Shown here piece by piece: positions 1 to 4,475 of a DNA stretch of 6,169 nucleotides (its first letter is position 1; the number at the start of each line of letters is the position of its first letter). The notes under the pieces were generated by a model, which saw only the letters and a program-made list of their open reading frames with translations, had not been told where the DNA came from and made no database searches. Position numbers and translations under genes: made by a program. This stretch comes from Pseudomonadota bacterium (lineage in GTDB: Bacteria > Desulfobacterota > Syntrophia > Syntrophales > UBA5619): positions 1 to 6,169 of the forward strand of contig JAHJXP010000125.1 in assembly GCA_018827585.1 (NCBI GenBank). Reading direction: 5' to 3'.

Positions 1-228
1 AATCTCGATGTTCAGATGACGGCCCGCCTCCACCAACTTCGGCGAAATGATGCACATCGCGCAATCGTTCGTCGGAAACGTCTTGTCCAACTGCGCCATC
101 CGCCCGCCGATCGCCGCACCCCTCTCCAACAGGTAAACCTTTATCCCGGAATTGGCCAAATCAAGAGACGCCTGGATGCCGGCTATGCCGCCACCAACTA
201 CCAGAACCGCACCTATGTTAGGTTCCAT
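1..228 (-). CDS. hdrA: HdrA-like flavoprotein subunit, N-terminal 76 residues (cut by window edge)
   Basis: This is the start of a heterodisulfide reductase subunit A-like protein. HdrA is the cytoplasmic FAD and iron-sulfur subunit at which electron bifurcation or confurcation takes place in Hdr complexes. The translation shows a Rossmann dinucleotide-binding motif GGGIAG (residues 12-17) after a beta strand. An acidic residue, E35, ends the second strand where it would bind the ribose. The HdrA-typical stretch DKTFPTNDCAMC follows, with C56 and C59, then SPKLVEAGRH. The ATG at 226-228 is preceded by AAAGGA at good spacing. It lies 79 nt downstream of hdrB on the same strand, so it is very probably the third gene of an hdrCBA operon. 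The protein begins almost directly at the FAD fold and lacks the extra N-terminal cysteine domain of methanogen HdrA. This short form is what I expect in sulfate-reducing and syntrophic bacteria. The rest of the gene lies outside the window. Confidence 0.93.
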   Translation of the reverse strand, partial: MEPNIGAVLVVGGGIAGIQASLDLANSGIKVYLLERGAAIGGRMAQLDKTFPTNDCAMCIISPKLVEAGRHLNIEI

Positions 229-307
229 GCGTTTCCTTTCGTCAAGATTTCCGCAAGGCAGGGCTTGTCTGCATCGCAAACCGCCGGTTTTATAGAACCG
301 CCGATCT

Positions 308-1156
308 TTATAACAATCCTTTATTTTCAAGGAGTTTGATTGGATCGACGACGTGGCGGGAAAGCCACTTCCTCGCCTCCCTATGCCCCATCGCCAGGCC
401 CATGAGTTCCGTGAAATAAAAGACGGGGATAGAGCTTCTCCCGTCCCGGACCGGTAGACCCGCCTGCCTCGTATCGAGATTCGCGTGACACATCGTACAG
501 CCCGTGACGATGCAGTCCGCGCCCGCCTCCAGGGCCATCGAGAGGATCATCTGGCTCAACTTCACCACGATGTCGGTCCGCGTCATTACCAACGACGCCC
601 CGCAGCAGTCCGTCTTGTAAGACCAGGAAACGGCCTCGGCCCCCAGCGCCCCCATGAGCTGATCCATGTGCTCGGGATTCTCATAGCGCTCCACACCGGT
701 CAGCTCCGGAGGACGAACCGCAAGGCACCCGTAGTAGCACGCAACCTTCAGACCCGAAAGCGGCCTTGCCACCTTCGCCCCGAGTTCCGCAAACATAGAG
801 GCGTCGCAAAAAAAATCGAGGGCGTAACGGACCCTCGCCTTCCCCTCATAAGGAAAAAGAAGATACTCCGGGTGCGCCTTCGCCCCCGCCTCCGCCGCCC
901 GAAAACGACTGTAACAGGCCACGCAGGGCACAACCATCTCGCGCTCGTGTTTCTCGGCAAGGCTCAAGTTGCGCGCCGGCAAAGCCACAGACAGCGCCTC
1001 ATCGGTGCAATGCGCCGACGTGGAACCGCAACAGGTCCAATCCTCCAACTCGTGAAGACCGACGCCCAGCAAACCCGACACCCCCCGAAACGACTCGTCG
1101 TACTCGCGGGCCGTCCCGTGCAGCGAACAGCCGGGATAGTAGGTTACCTCTCTCAC
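308..1156 (-). CDS. hdrB: HdrB-like heterodisulfide reductase subunit B (two CCG domains)
   Basis: The predicted 282-residue protein is HdrB-like, the subunit carrying the noncubane 4Fe-4S clusters that reduce a disulfide or an equivalent thiol acceptor. Both cysteine-rich CCG domains are complete. The first has C10 (YYPGC), C42-C43 (WTCCG) and C78/C81 (PCVAC). The second has C144 (YYGC), C184-C185 (DCCG) and C220/C223 (GCTMC). Length is close to the usual HdrB size. I chose the GTG at 1154-1156 as start. It overlaps the hdrC stop as GTGA, has AAAGGAG just upstream, and puts the protein start directly before the conserved VTYYPGC. A longer reading to an ATG at 1261 would lie inside hdrC and adds nothing conserved. 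The 4-nt overlap implies translational coupling with hdrC. The natural substrate cannot be read from the sequence; a CoM-S-S-CoB role is unlikely in a bacterium. Confidence 0.93.
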   Translation of the reverse strand: MREVTYYPGCSLHGTAREYDESFRGVSGLLGVGLHELEDWTCCGSTSAHCTDEALSVALPARNLSLAEKHEREMVVPCVACYSRFRAAEAGAKAHPEYLLFPYEGKARVRYALDFFCDASMFAELGAKVARPLSGLKVACYYGCLAVRPPELTGVERYENPEHMDQLMGALGAEAVSWSYKTDCCGASLVMTRTDIVVKLSQMILSMALEAGADCIVTGCTMCHANLDTRQAGLPVRDGRSSIPVFYFTELMGLAMGHREARKWLSRHVVDPIKLLENKGLL

Positions 1157-1716
1157 CTCGTCGCTCCTTTCCCGCAAACGCGGAAAATCTCCTTCACCTC
1201 TTTGGACCCCGCAAAACCGGACGGCAACAACTTGATCTTCCCGCGCCGGAACATCTGCCACCCCAGCCCCGCATCCTTAAAAAAATCCCTCGTCTTCAAC
1301 TTGAAACGCAGAATCAGGGAAAGCTCGTGGATCCGGCCCGTGCCCCTGATACTGTCCAGAAAGACCTTGTGAAAAACGGGGATCTCCTTCTCCCCGGCAA
1401 CGACCCCCGAACCAAGCGCAATGTGACGCAAACAGTCCATGACCTTGGCAAAATCGATGTCGTTGGGACAGCGGACGCTGCACGTATGGCAGGAGGCGCA
1501 TATCCAGATGCTCCCCGAACCCAATACCTTCTCGCGCCTGCCGTACTGAATCTGACGGATAATATGACTGGGAAGGATGTCCATCGCCGAAACCACAGGA
1601 CAACCCGCGGAACACTTCTGGCACTGATAACACGCCCGAATGTCCACCCCGCTTACAGCAACAACCTCCTCTAAAAATGAACTCCCGGGCGCTACCAACG
1701 GTCCGTTTAGCTGCAT
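1153..1716 (-). CDS. hdrC: HdrC-like heterodisulfide reductase subunit C (two 4Fe-4S clusters)
   Basis: This 187-residue soluble ferredoxin-like protein should wire the HdrA flavin/cluster chain to HdrB. Two classical 4Fe-4S motifs are present: C29, C32, C35 and C39-P (CYQCQKCSAGCP), and C73, C76, C79 and C83-P (CASCHTCSVRCP). Between and after them lie the expected helical segments, including DILPSHIIRQIQYG. No membrane helix is visible, so this is the soluble HdrC type rather than a membrane HdrE/DsrM-like fusion. The ATG at 1714-1716 follows GAGG seven bases upstream. It is the first gene of the minus-strand hdrC-hdrB-hdrA run and its stop overlaps the hdrB GTG start. No convincing sigma70 promoter was found in the 80 nt between this start and the palindromic repeat ending at 1796, so the promoter may lie in or beyond that repeat. 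Confidence 0.93.
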   Translation of the reverse strand: MQLNGPLVAPGSSFLEEVVAVSGVDIRACYQCQKCSAGCPVVSAMDILPSHIIRQIQYGRREKVLGSGSIWICASCHTCSVRCPNDIDFAKVMDCLRHIALGSGVVAGEKEIPVFHKVFLDSIRGTGRIHELSLILRFKLKTRDFFKDAGLGWQMFRRGKIKLLPSGFAGSKEVKEIFRVCGKGATR

Positions 1717-1795
1717 CTGCTTACCTCGCGGGAATGGGTGTATTGAGATGGATTTATTAGTTCTGCTCTGCTCCCCGAGCGCAGGGAGTAAGACT

Positions 1796-1927
1796 GACGG
1801 CTTCGCAAAAAGTCGCTTATGCCCTGTTTTGTCATTCCGTGCTTGACACGGAATCCAGTGCTGTCATGTAGTTTTGGACTCCTGCTTTCTCAGGAGTGAC
1901 GGTTTGGGCACTTTTTACAGGTTCGTC
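1796..1927. repeat. Dispersed palindromic repeat (REP/MITE-like), about 132 bp
   Basis: This stretch has the build of a small dispersed non-coding repeat. Its ends are inverted copies: GACG-N7-AAAAAGT at the left (1796-1813), and the reverse complement ACTTTTT-N7-CGTC at the right (1910-1927). Inside are two hairpins. The first has stem ATTCCGTG (1834-1841) with CACGGAAT (1847-1854). The second has stem ACTCCTG (1878-1884) with CAGGAGT (1891-1897). The form GTCATTCC...GGAATCCAG is a dispersed repeat style I recognise from many proteobacterial intergenic regions. No coding frame is convincing. It sits upstream of the hdrC start and could affect its transcript. Whether it is mobilised by a transposase in trans cannot be told here. 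Confidence 0.72.
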
Positions 1928-1939
1928 AAGACTCATGTT

Positions 1940-1980
1940 TGGGGCGGCAACCGGGGAATAAAAACACTATCGCCGCCCCA
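1940..1980. other. GC-rich inverted repeat, 9-bp perfect stem
   Basis: TGGGGCGGC (1940-1948) pairs perfectly with GCCGCCCCA (1972-1980) around a 23-nt A-rich loop. It starts 12 nt after the palindromic repeat ends. There is no U-run after either arm, so a simple intrinsic terminator is not supported. It could be a protein-binding operator, a transcript structure upstream of hdrC, or part of a larger dispersed repeat. I cannot assign a role. Confidence 0.4.
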
Positions 1981-2041
1981 CAGTACGCGATTTCCTACAA
2001 TAAAGCCCCGGCGCTTGTCAAGGCAAAACTGGATTAAATCC

Positions 2042-2063
2042 CTTCGGGTCATTTTCCCCGAAG
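2042..2063. terminator. Possible weak terminator hairpin (7-bp stem)
   Basis: CTTCGGG (2042-2048) and CCCGAAG (2057-2063) form a perfect 7-bp stem with an 8-nt loop. On the plus strand it is followed by a T-rich stretch (GTTTCTTT). No intact plus-strand gene ends just upstream. On the minus strand it lies about 300 nt beyond the PIN toxin stop, where the trailing T-run is poor. It may be a degraded terminator; the assignment is uncertain. Confidence 0.3.
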
Positions 2064-2110
2064 CTTGTTTCTTTCGCTTGATATCTTTGATACCCCGTAG
2101 CTTATACTAA

Positions 2111-2212
2111 TTGTTTTACTGCGCCGGGTCCTTTCGCGCCCGACATGTTCAACTTTGGCAAATCGTCTTCTCGAAGCATGGCGTCCCCGGAGGCTATGAA
2201 ACGATTCGGTGA
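2111..2212 (+). pseudogene. cfa: 3' remnant of cyclopropane-fatty-acyl-phospholipid synthase (copy 1)
   Basis: Read in one frame, the segment gives LFYCAGSFRARHVQLWQ, then IVFSKHGVPGGYETIR and a TGA at 2210-2212. This matches the C-terminal end of Cfa-type SAM-dependent methyltransferases, where E. coli Cfa has YYLNACAGAFRARDIQLWQVVF. These enzymes convert unsaturated phospholipid acyl chains to cyclopropane acyl chains at the membrane. Only about 33 codons are clear. A TAA at 2108-2110 stands where the sister copy has TAC, and the catalytic SAM-binding part is absent. In the same frame further upstream, around 2030-2070, the reading WIKSLRVIFPEAC faintly resembles the Cfa WINKYIFPNGC region; I treat that as unproven. 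The fragment is not expected to make a functional enzyme. Confidence 0.78.
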
Positions 2213-2242
2213 GGTGAGGTGAGATGAGATGAGATGAGGCGA
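2208..2242. repeat. Pentanucleotide tandem repeat, 7 units of RRTGA/GGCGA
   Basis: Seven 5-bp units lie in a row: GGTGA three times, GATGA three times, then GGCGA. The array overlaps the TGA stop of the cfa remnant. The matching place in the second repeat copy (4304-4323) has only four units, so the two copies differ by exactly three units (15 bp). Such arrays arise and change by replication slippage. Confidence 0.85.
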
Positions 2243-2348
2243 TTGACGCTATACCGGCTACAACCGGTTCACAAGGGATGATTACAGAATCATGGAAATC
2301 GTTTACAGGGCGCTCAAACAGCCCAATGCCGTGGCCAAGATCACCTGA
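2213..2348 (+). pseudogene. Degraded frame downstream of cfa, copy 1 (unidentified family)
   Basis: Behind the cfa stop, one frame (codons starting at 2238) reads GD-stop-RYTGYNRFTRDDYRIM and continues EIVYRALKQPNAVAKIT to a TGA at 2346-2348. The second repeat copy has nearly the same peptide, and several differences are synonymous (CGG/AGG, GTT/GTA, AAA/AAG, CAG/CAA). This suggests both come from a once-coding sequence. Stops at 2220, 2235 and 2244 break the front part in this copy. I do not recognise the family. The reading is based on comparing the two copies only. Confidence 0.45.
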
Positions 2349-2362
2349 GAGGTTGATTGCCC

Positions 2363-2866
2363 TTATGGGCCTGTGGCATAAATATCATCGAGGGACTGCC
2401 GGGCTTCCTGATAGATCCTGGCGGAAAGCCAGAGTGATGAGGCTTCAAGATCGTTTAACGCCTGTTCCGTTTCTGCCCGCGACAGATACCTGTGGGCGGC
2501 ATTCCAAAGGATAACGCCCAGAGATCCATGCACCTCCATGCCCAAAAGGGAGACAAAAAGTCGTGTCGCCGAATCGTCGGTCAGAAACCAGTCTGCCTTT
2601 TTTCTGCGGGCAAGCACGAGGGCTTCCGCCTCGCCTGCATGAAGATCTCCGACTTCTTTCCACATCCCTGCTTCTTGTTGCTCATGGGGGGATAGACTTA
2701 TAACCCGAAGCCACTCAGGCCAGGGGTCTTTCATCTGGAGGGTGGCTTGAGCTTCGTTGAAAACGCGCTGGGGCAGGTAAAGGCTGCCCGTTTGCCTGAG
2801 CAAGACCAGGCAATGGGCCTCGTAAAGATGGATGATAAGACCGGCATCGCAGACGACGGTTCTCAT
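2363..2866 (-). CDS. PIN-domain toxin-like nuclease (DUF3368-type, VapC-like)
   Basis: This 167-residue protein looks like a PIN-fold ribonuclease, the toxin of a type II toxin-antitoxin pair. The PIN acidic residues are in place: D7 in VVCDAGLIIHL, E38 in VFNEA, E79/E81 in HAGEAEAL, and D97/D98 in FLTDDSATR. HGSLGVIL (113-120) fits the DUF3368 branch of the PIN superfamily, where (G/S)(T/S)LG(V/I)L is typical. These acids would bind Mg2+ or Mn2+ for RNA cleavage. The ATG at 2864-2866 overlaps the stop of the upstream antitoxin gene as ATGA, so the two are translationally coupled, antitoxin first. Length is somewhat over that of a minimal VapC but normal for this branch. The stop codon at 2363-2365 directly abuts the end of direct repeat copy 1. 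The RNA target is unknown. Confidence 0.82.
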   Translation of the reverse strand: MRTVVCDAGLIIHLYEAHCLVLLRQTGSLYLPQRVFNEAQATLQMKDPWPEWLRVISLSPHEQQEAGMWKEVGDLHAGEAEALVLARRKKADWFLTDDSATRLFVSLLGMEVHGSLGVILWNAAHRYLSRAETEQALNDLEASSLWLSARIYQEARQSLDDIYATGP

Positions 2867-3066
2867 TTGGCCGCATGAACCTCTTTGATGGCCCAGGCGA
2901 TGTCTTCCCGGGCGAAGCGCTCCATCAGGTCAACCCGGTTGCGACGGACAAATTCCGACATGGCTGCCAGGACGACATCCGGCTCGGACATGAAAAAACC
3001 GGACTGGACATAATCATGGATGCGCTCGGCCAGATGGTCCGGCACGGTGATCGATAGCGTTTTCAC
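2863..3066 (-). CDS. Ribbon-helix-helix antitoxin-like protein
   Basis: A 67-residue protein with a ribbon-helix-helix (CopG/ParD/Arc-like) pattern. A short N-terminal strand, KTLSITVP (2-9), is followed by helix HLAERIHDYVQSG (11-23), a turn with SEPDVV, and a second helix reaching EFVRRN (38-43). The charged C-terminal part (44-67) would bind and neutralise the PIN toxin encoded next. The N-terminal ribbon would bind the operon's own promoter for autoregulation, as known for the family. The start is GTG at 3064-3066, with GGGAGG nine bases upstream. No ATG is available in frame near this position. Its stop overlaps the toxin start by 4 nt. A TATAAT box lies 27 nt upstream of the start. Confidence 0.8.
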   Translation of the reverse strand: MKTLSITVPDHLAERIHDYVQSGFFMSEPDVVLAAMSEFVRRNRVDLMERFAREDIAWAIKEVHAAK

Positions 3067-3086
3067 GAGCTGTTACCTCCCTTCTT

Positions 3087-3218
3087 CTAAAATATTATAG
3101 TAGCATCCTTATCATTTTTTGTGGTCATCCGCAAGCCCCATCGAGCCCGCCCGGTCACGATTATGTAAGCTCTTTTGTCCCTTCTCCACCGGGATAACCA
3201 ATCGAGTTTTTCAGCCAT
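3087..3218 (-). CDS. Possible 43-residue basic small protein (hypothetical)
   Basis: Between the ihf-like gene and the antitoxin an ATG at 3216-3218 opens a 43-codon frame beginning MAEKLDWLSRWRRDKRAY and ending DATIIF before TAG. It begins 10 nt after the ihf-like stop and is rich in Arg, Lys and Trp. The ribosome site is weak (TGGA), and its end covers the toxin-antitoxin -10 box, so it may be a chance frame. No family is recognised. Confidence 0.22.
   Translation of the reverse strand: MAEKLDWLSRWRRDKRAYIIVTGRARWGLRMTTKNDKDATIIF
3094..3099 (-). promoter_or_regulatory. -10 box of the toxin-antitoxin promoter
   Basis: A perfect TATAAT on the minus strand lies 27 nt upstream of the antitoxin GTG start, which would give a leader of about 20 nt holding the GGGAGG ribosome site. 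The -35 region is poor (about CACAAA at 17 bp), which is common where the antitoxin or another protein controls access. The area around it is A/T rich. Confidence 0.55.
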
Positions 3219-3228
3219 TGCGATTCCA

Positions 3229-3516
3229 TCAGTCTCCCGAATTCACAGCGTCCCTCAAAACATTAGACGGTTTGAATTTGACAACCCTTCTTGCGTCAAT
3301 GGTCAGATCGGCCCCGGTCTGAGGGTTCCGGCCCTTTCGCTTCTTCTTGGCTTTGACCGTCCATTTGCCGAATCCGGAGATCATGACGTCATTACCCTTG
3401 TCGAGATCATCCTTGATGATGTCAAAGAGGCTTTCAACAATACGGAAGCAATCTTTCTTGGGGATACCGAACTGCTCGTAAATGGATTCGATGATATCAA
3501 TCTTCGTCAGACTCAT
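3229..3516 (-). CDS. IHF/HU-family DNA-binding protein (IHF alpha-like)
   Basis: A 95-residue histone-like DNA-bending protein. The two N-terminal helices (LTKIDIIESIYEQFGIPKKD, 3-22, and the following IVESLFDIIKDDL) form the dimer core. Then comes the family signature GFGKWTVKAKKKRKGRNP (48-65), with the basic beta arm and the tip proline P65 that intercalates into DNA, and the arm returns through ARRVVKFKPSNVLRDAV. GRNPxTG and ARRVVxFKP are closer to IHF alpha than to HU. I chose the ATG at 3514-3516, not a longer reading to 3537, because MSLTKIDI matches the usual IHF alpha start and AAGGAGA lies upstream. It follows the mucR-like gene by 33 nt and is probably in the same operon. IHF alpha normally pairs with IHF beta; no partner is visible here, so it may act as a homodimer or with a partner elsewhere. 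Confidence 0.9.
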   Translation of the reverse strand: MSLTKIDIIESIYEQFGIPKKDCFRIVESLFDIIKDDLDKGNDVMISGFGKWTVKAKKKRKGRNPQTGADLTIDARRVVKFKPSNVLRDAVNSGD

Positions 3517-3549
3517 GGTTGTTCTCCTTTTCCGCACCGCAGTGCGTTT

Positions 3550-4053
3550 TTATTCCCCCATCTGCCTTGCTTTTTTCGCTTCCCTTGCCGCAGCGAGCTT
3601 CTCTCCCAAGCCCCTATCCAGGGCCATCTGACGTCTCTTTGCAACATATTCCGTGGCTGCCAACGGCTGGTCCTTGGGGACATTGAACTGCTTTCTGTAC
3701 TGACCAGGCTTCAAATCGTGGGCCGTTGCGATATGACGTTTCAGGGTTGTCATGCCCTTCTTTCCGCAAATCATGCAGGCCACCTGATCCGGCTTGAATG
3801 CCTCTTCGATGGTCAGGGCCGGCGCCGGCGGGATAACAGGCTTTTCCTCGGCAATTGCTGCGACAGTTCCCTGCGCTTTTCTACCCTGTTTCTTGGGTTC
3901 CTGGGCTGAGATTTCAATTTTACCCTTTGCCAGTCCTTCCAGTGTCGCATAGACCATTTTGATTTCCTTCAACAGGCCGTCCGACGACATTTCGGTCATT
4001 GAAGCGTGGGCAATAACGATGTCCGCCGTTAATTCGAGTAGATCTGAAGCCAT
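3550..4053 (-). CDS. MucR/Ros-family zinc-finger transcriptional regulator
   Basis: A 167-residue DNA-binding regulator of the MucR/Ros type. The N-terminal part (1-45, LLELTADIVIAHASMTEMSS...) resembles the MucR oligomerisation region. A Pro/Ala-rich linker follows (about 50-82), then the zinc finger with C93, C96, H107 and H112 in VACMICGKKG...LKRHIATAH. After it comes the conserved LKPGQYRKQFNVP segment and a basic C-terminal helix rich in Lys, Arg and Ala. MucR proteins in alphaproteobacteria act as H-NS-like silencers of A/T-rich genes; a similar role here is inference. The ATG at 4051-4053 is preceded by AGGAGGA at ideal spacing. The ihf-like gene starts 33 nt downstream of its stop. 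Compared with alphaproteobacterial MucR it has a longer linker. Confidence 0.9.
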   Translation of the reverse strand: MASDLLELTADIVIAHASMTEMSSDGLLKEIKMVYATLEGLAKGKIEISAQEPKKQGRKAQGTVAAIAEEKPVIPPAPALTIEEAFKPDQVACMICGKKGMTTLKRHIATAHDLKPGQYRKQFNVPKDQPLAATEYVAKRRQMALDRGLGEKLAAAREAKKARQMGE

Positions 4054-4099
4054 GGTGTGTGTCCTCCTGATTTTTGGGGTAGTCTTTCATGTTTTCTGA

Positions 4100-4128
4100 T
4101 TACTAAAGCTTTTTCCCGACATAGGCAA
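4100..4128 (-). promoter_or_regulatory. Tentative promoter for the mucR-like gene
   Basis: On the minus strand TTGCCT (4123-4128) and TAGTAA (4100-4105) are 17 bp apart, about 47 nt upstream of the mucR-like start. The -10 match is weak. It overlaps the point where the cfa remnant begins, so the upstream part of this promoter may have been created by that rearrangement. Confidence 0.25.
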
Positions 4129-4308
4129 GAAAAATTGTTTGCATTCGATGTGTCTCAATTGAAAGCGAAATACGGCGGGCGGTTCTACCGCACGTGGAAA
4201 TACTACCTGCTTTACTGCGCCGGCTCCTTTCGCGCCCGGCATGTTCAACTTTGGTAAATCGTCTTCTCAAAGCATGGCGTCCCCGGAGGCTATAAAACCA
4301 TTCGGTGA
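4123..4308 (+). pseudogene. cfa: 3' remnant of cyclopropane-fatty-acyl-phospholipid synthase (copy 2)
   Basis: One frame reads EKLFAFDVSQLKAKYGGRF, then YRTWKYYLLYCAGSFRARHV and QLW. It then meets TAA (4255-4257) where copy 1 keeps CAA (Gln), and continues IVFSKHGVPGGYKTIR to TGA at 4306-4308. This aligns without gaps to the C-terminal part of E. coli Cfa (RFLAAWPEIADNYSERFKRM, then FTYYLNACAGAFRARDIQLW). About 60 codons are recognisable, roughly twice as far upstream as in copy 1. The SAM-binding Rossmann domain and the active-site part are absent, and upstream sequence runs into the mucR promoter region on the other strand. The premature stop and missing front make a working enzyme impossible from this fragment alone. 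Confidence 0.82.
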
Positions 4309-4475
4309 GGTGCGATGAGGCGATGAACGCTATGCCGGCTACAACAGGTTCACAAGGGATTGTTACAAAATCATGGATCGTATACAGGGTGCTCAAGCAA
4401 CTCAATGCCGTGGCCAAGATCACCGGCCTCATCTCCAACGTGACCCACAGGCTGAATTGCAGCCCCGGGAAATGA
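4200..4475 (+). repeat. Imperfect long direct repeat, copy 2
   Basis: Same orientation as copy 1 at 2104-2362. The shared landmarks are the cfa end, CATGGCGTCCCCGGAGGCTA, the pentanucleotide array (four units here, 4304-4323), GGCTACAAC, GGTTCACAAGGGAT and AATGCCGTGGCCAAGATCACC (the last ending at 4424). Beyond that, copy 2 continues for about 50 nt in an open frame to a stop at 4473-4475, where copy 1 is shortened. Copy 2 lacks two bases after ATCATGG compared with copy 1, which shifts the downstream frame. Confidence 0.85.
4309..4475 (+). pseudogene. Degraded frame downstream of cfa, copy 2 (unidentified family)
   Basis: After the cfa stop the frame reads VR-stop-GDERYAGYNRFTRDCYKIM. A 2-nt deletion relative to copy 1 follows, then IVYRVLKQLNAVAKITGLIS and NVTHRLNCSPGK to TGA at 4473-4475. 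The peptide parallels copy 1 (RYTGYNRFTRDDYRIM, EIVYRALKQPNAVAKIT) with many synonymous changes, so it was probably coding once. In its present state it needs a stop readthrough and a frame change. An alternative unbroken reading from ATG 4323 gives 50 codons, but it does not match copy 1 in its first part. I do not recognise a family. Confidence 0.45.

Larger units (their letters stand above)
2104..2362 (+). repeat. Imperfect long direct repeat, copy 1 (decayed cfa 3' end plus downstream frame)
   Basis: This segment matches 4200-4475 in the same orientation, with strong similarity from ATACTA (2104 / 4200) to AAGATCACC (ending 2345 / 4424). After that point copy 1 appears to lack about two dozen bases present in copy 2. 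Weak similarity then resumes up to the stop codon of the PIN gene at 2363. Copy 1 has seven RRTGA units where copy 2 has four, and two extra bases after ATCATGG. The shared part spans the end of a cfa-like gene and a second frame behind it. The two copies bracket the mucR/ihf/toxin-antitoxin block. Confidence 0.85.

Noticed and set aside
485..1372. Long plus-strand open frame (295 codons) opposite hdrB and hdrC
   Set aside because: It is antisense to two clear iron-sulfur proteins, rich in Arg, Pro and His in a way typical of a shadow of GC-rich genes, and has no recognisable domain.
1843..1848. Perfect TTGACA on the plus strand
   Set aside because: It is the loop and stem of the palindromic repeat hairpin. 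The base run 17 bp downstream is not a -10 box and no plus-strand gene follows.
1874..2110. Open frame of 78 codons in the intergenic region
   Set aside because: It runs through a palindromic repeat and an inverted repeat and has no ribosome site. Only its last part may be in the cfa frame, and that is too weak to call.
2145..2222. Short frame MFNFGKSSSRSMASPEAMKRFGEVR, conserved in the second repeat (4241-4317)
   Set aside because: The same bases in another frame give the Cfa C-terminus, where differences are largely silent. This frame is a shadow of cfa and has no ribosome site.
4314..4360. Selenocysteine recoding at the shared TGA
   Set aside because: No stem-loop of the expected kind directly after TGA was found by eye, and both copies carry further stops or frameshifts. 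Decay is the simpler explanation.
4103..4438. Minus-strand frame of 111 codons opposite the cfa remnant
   Set aside because: It is antisense to the recognisable Cfa C-terminal codons, and I see no protein family in it.
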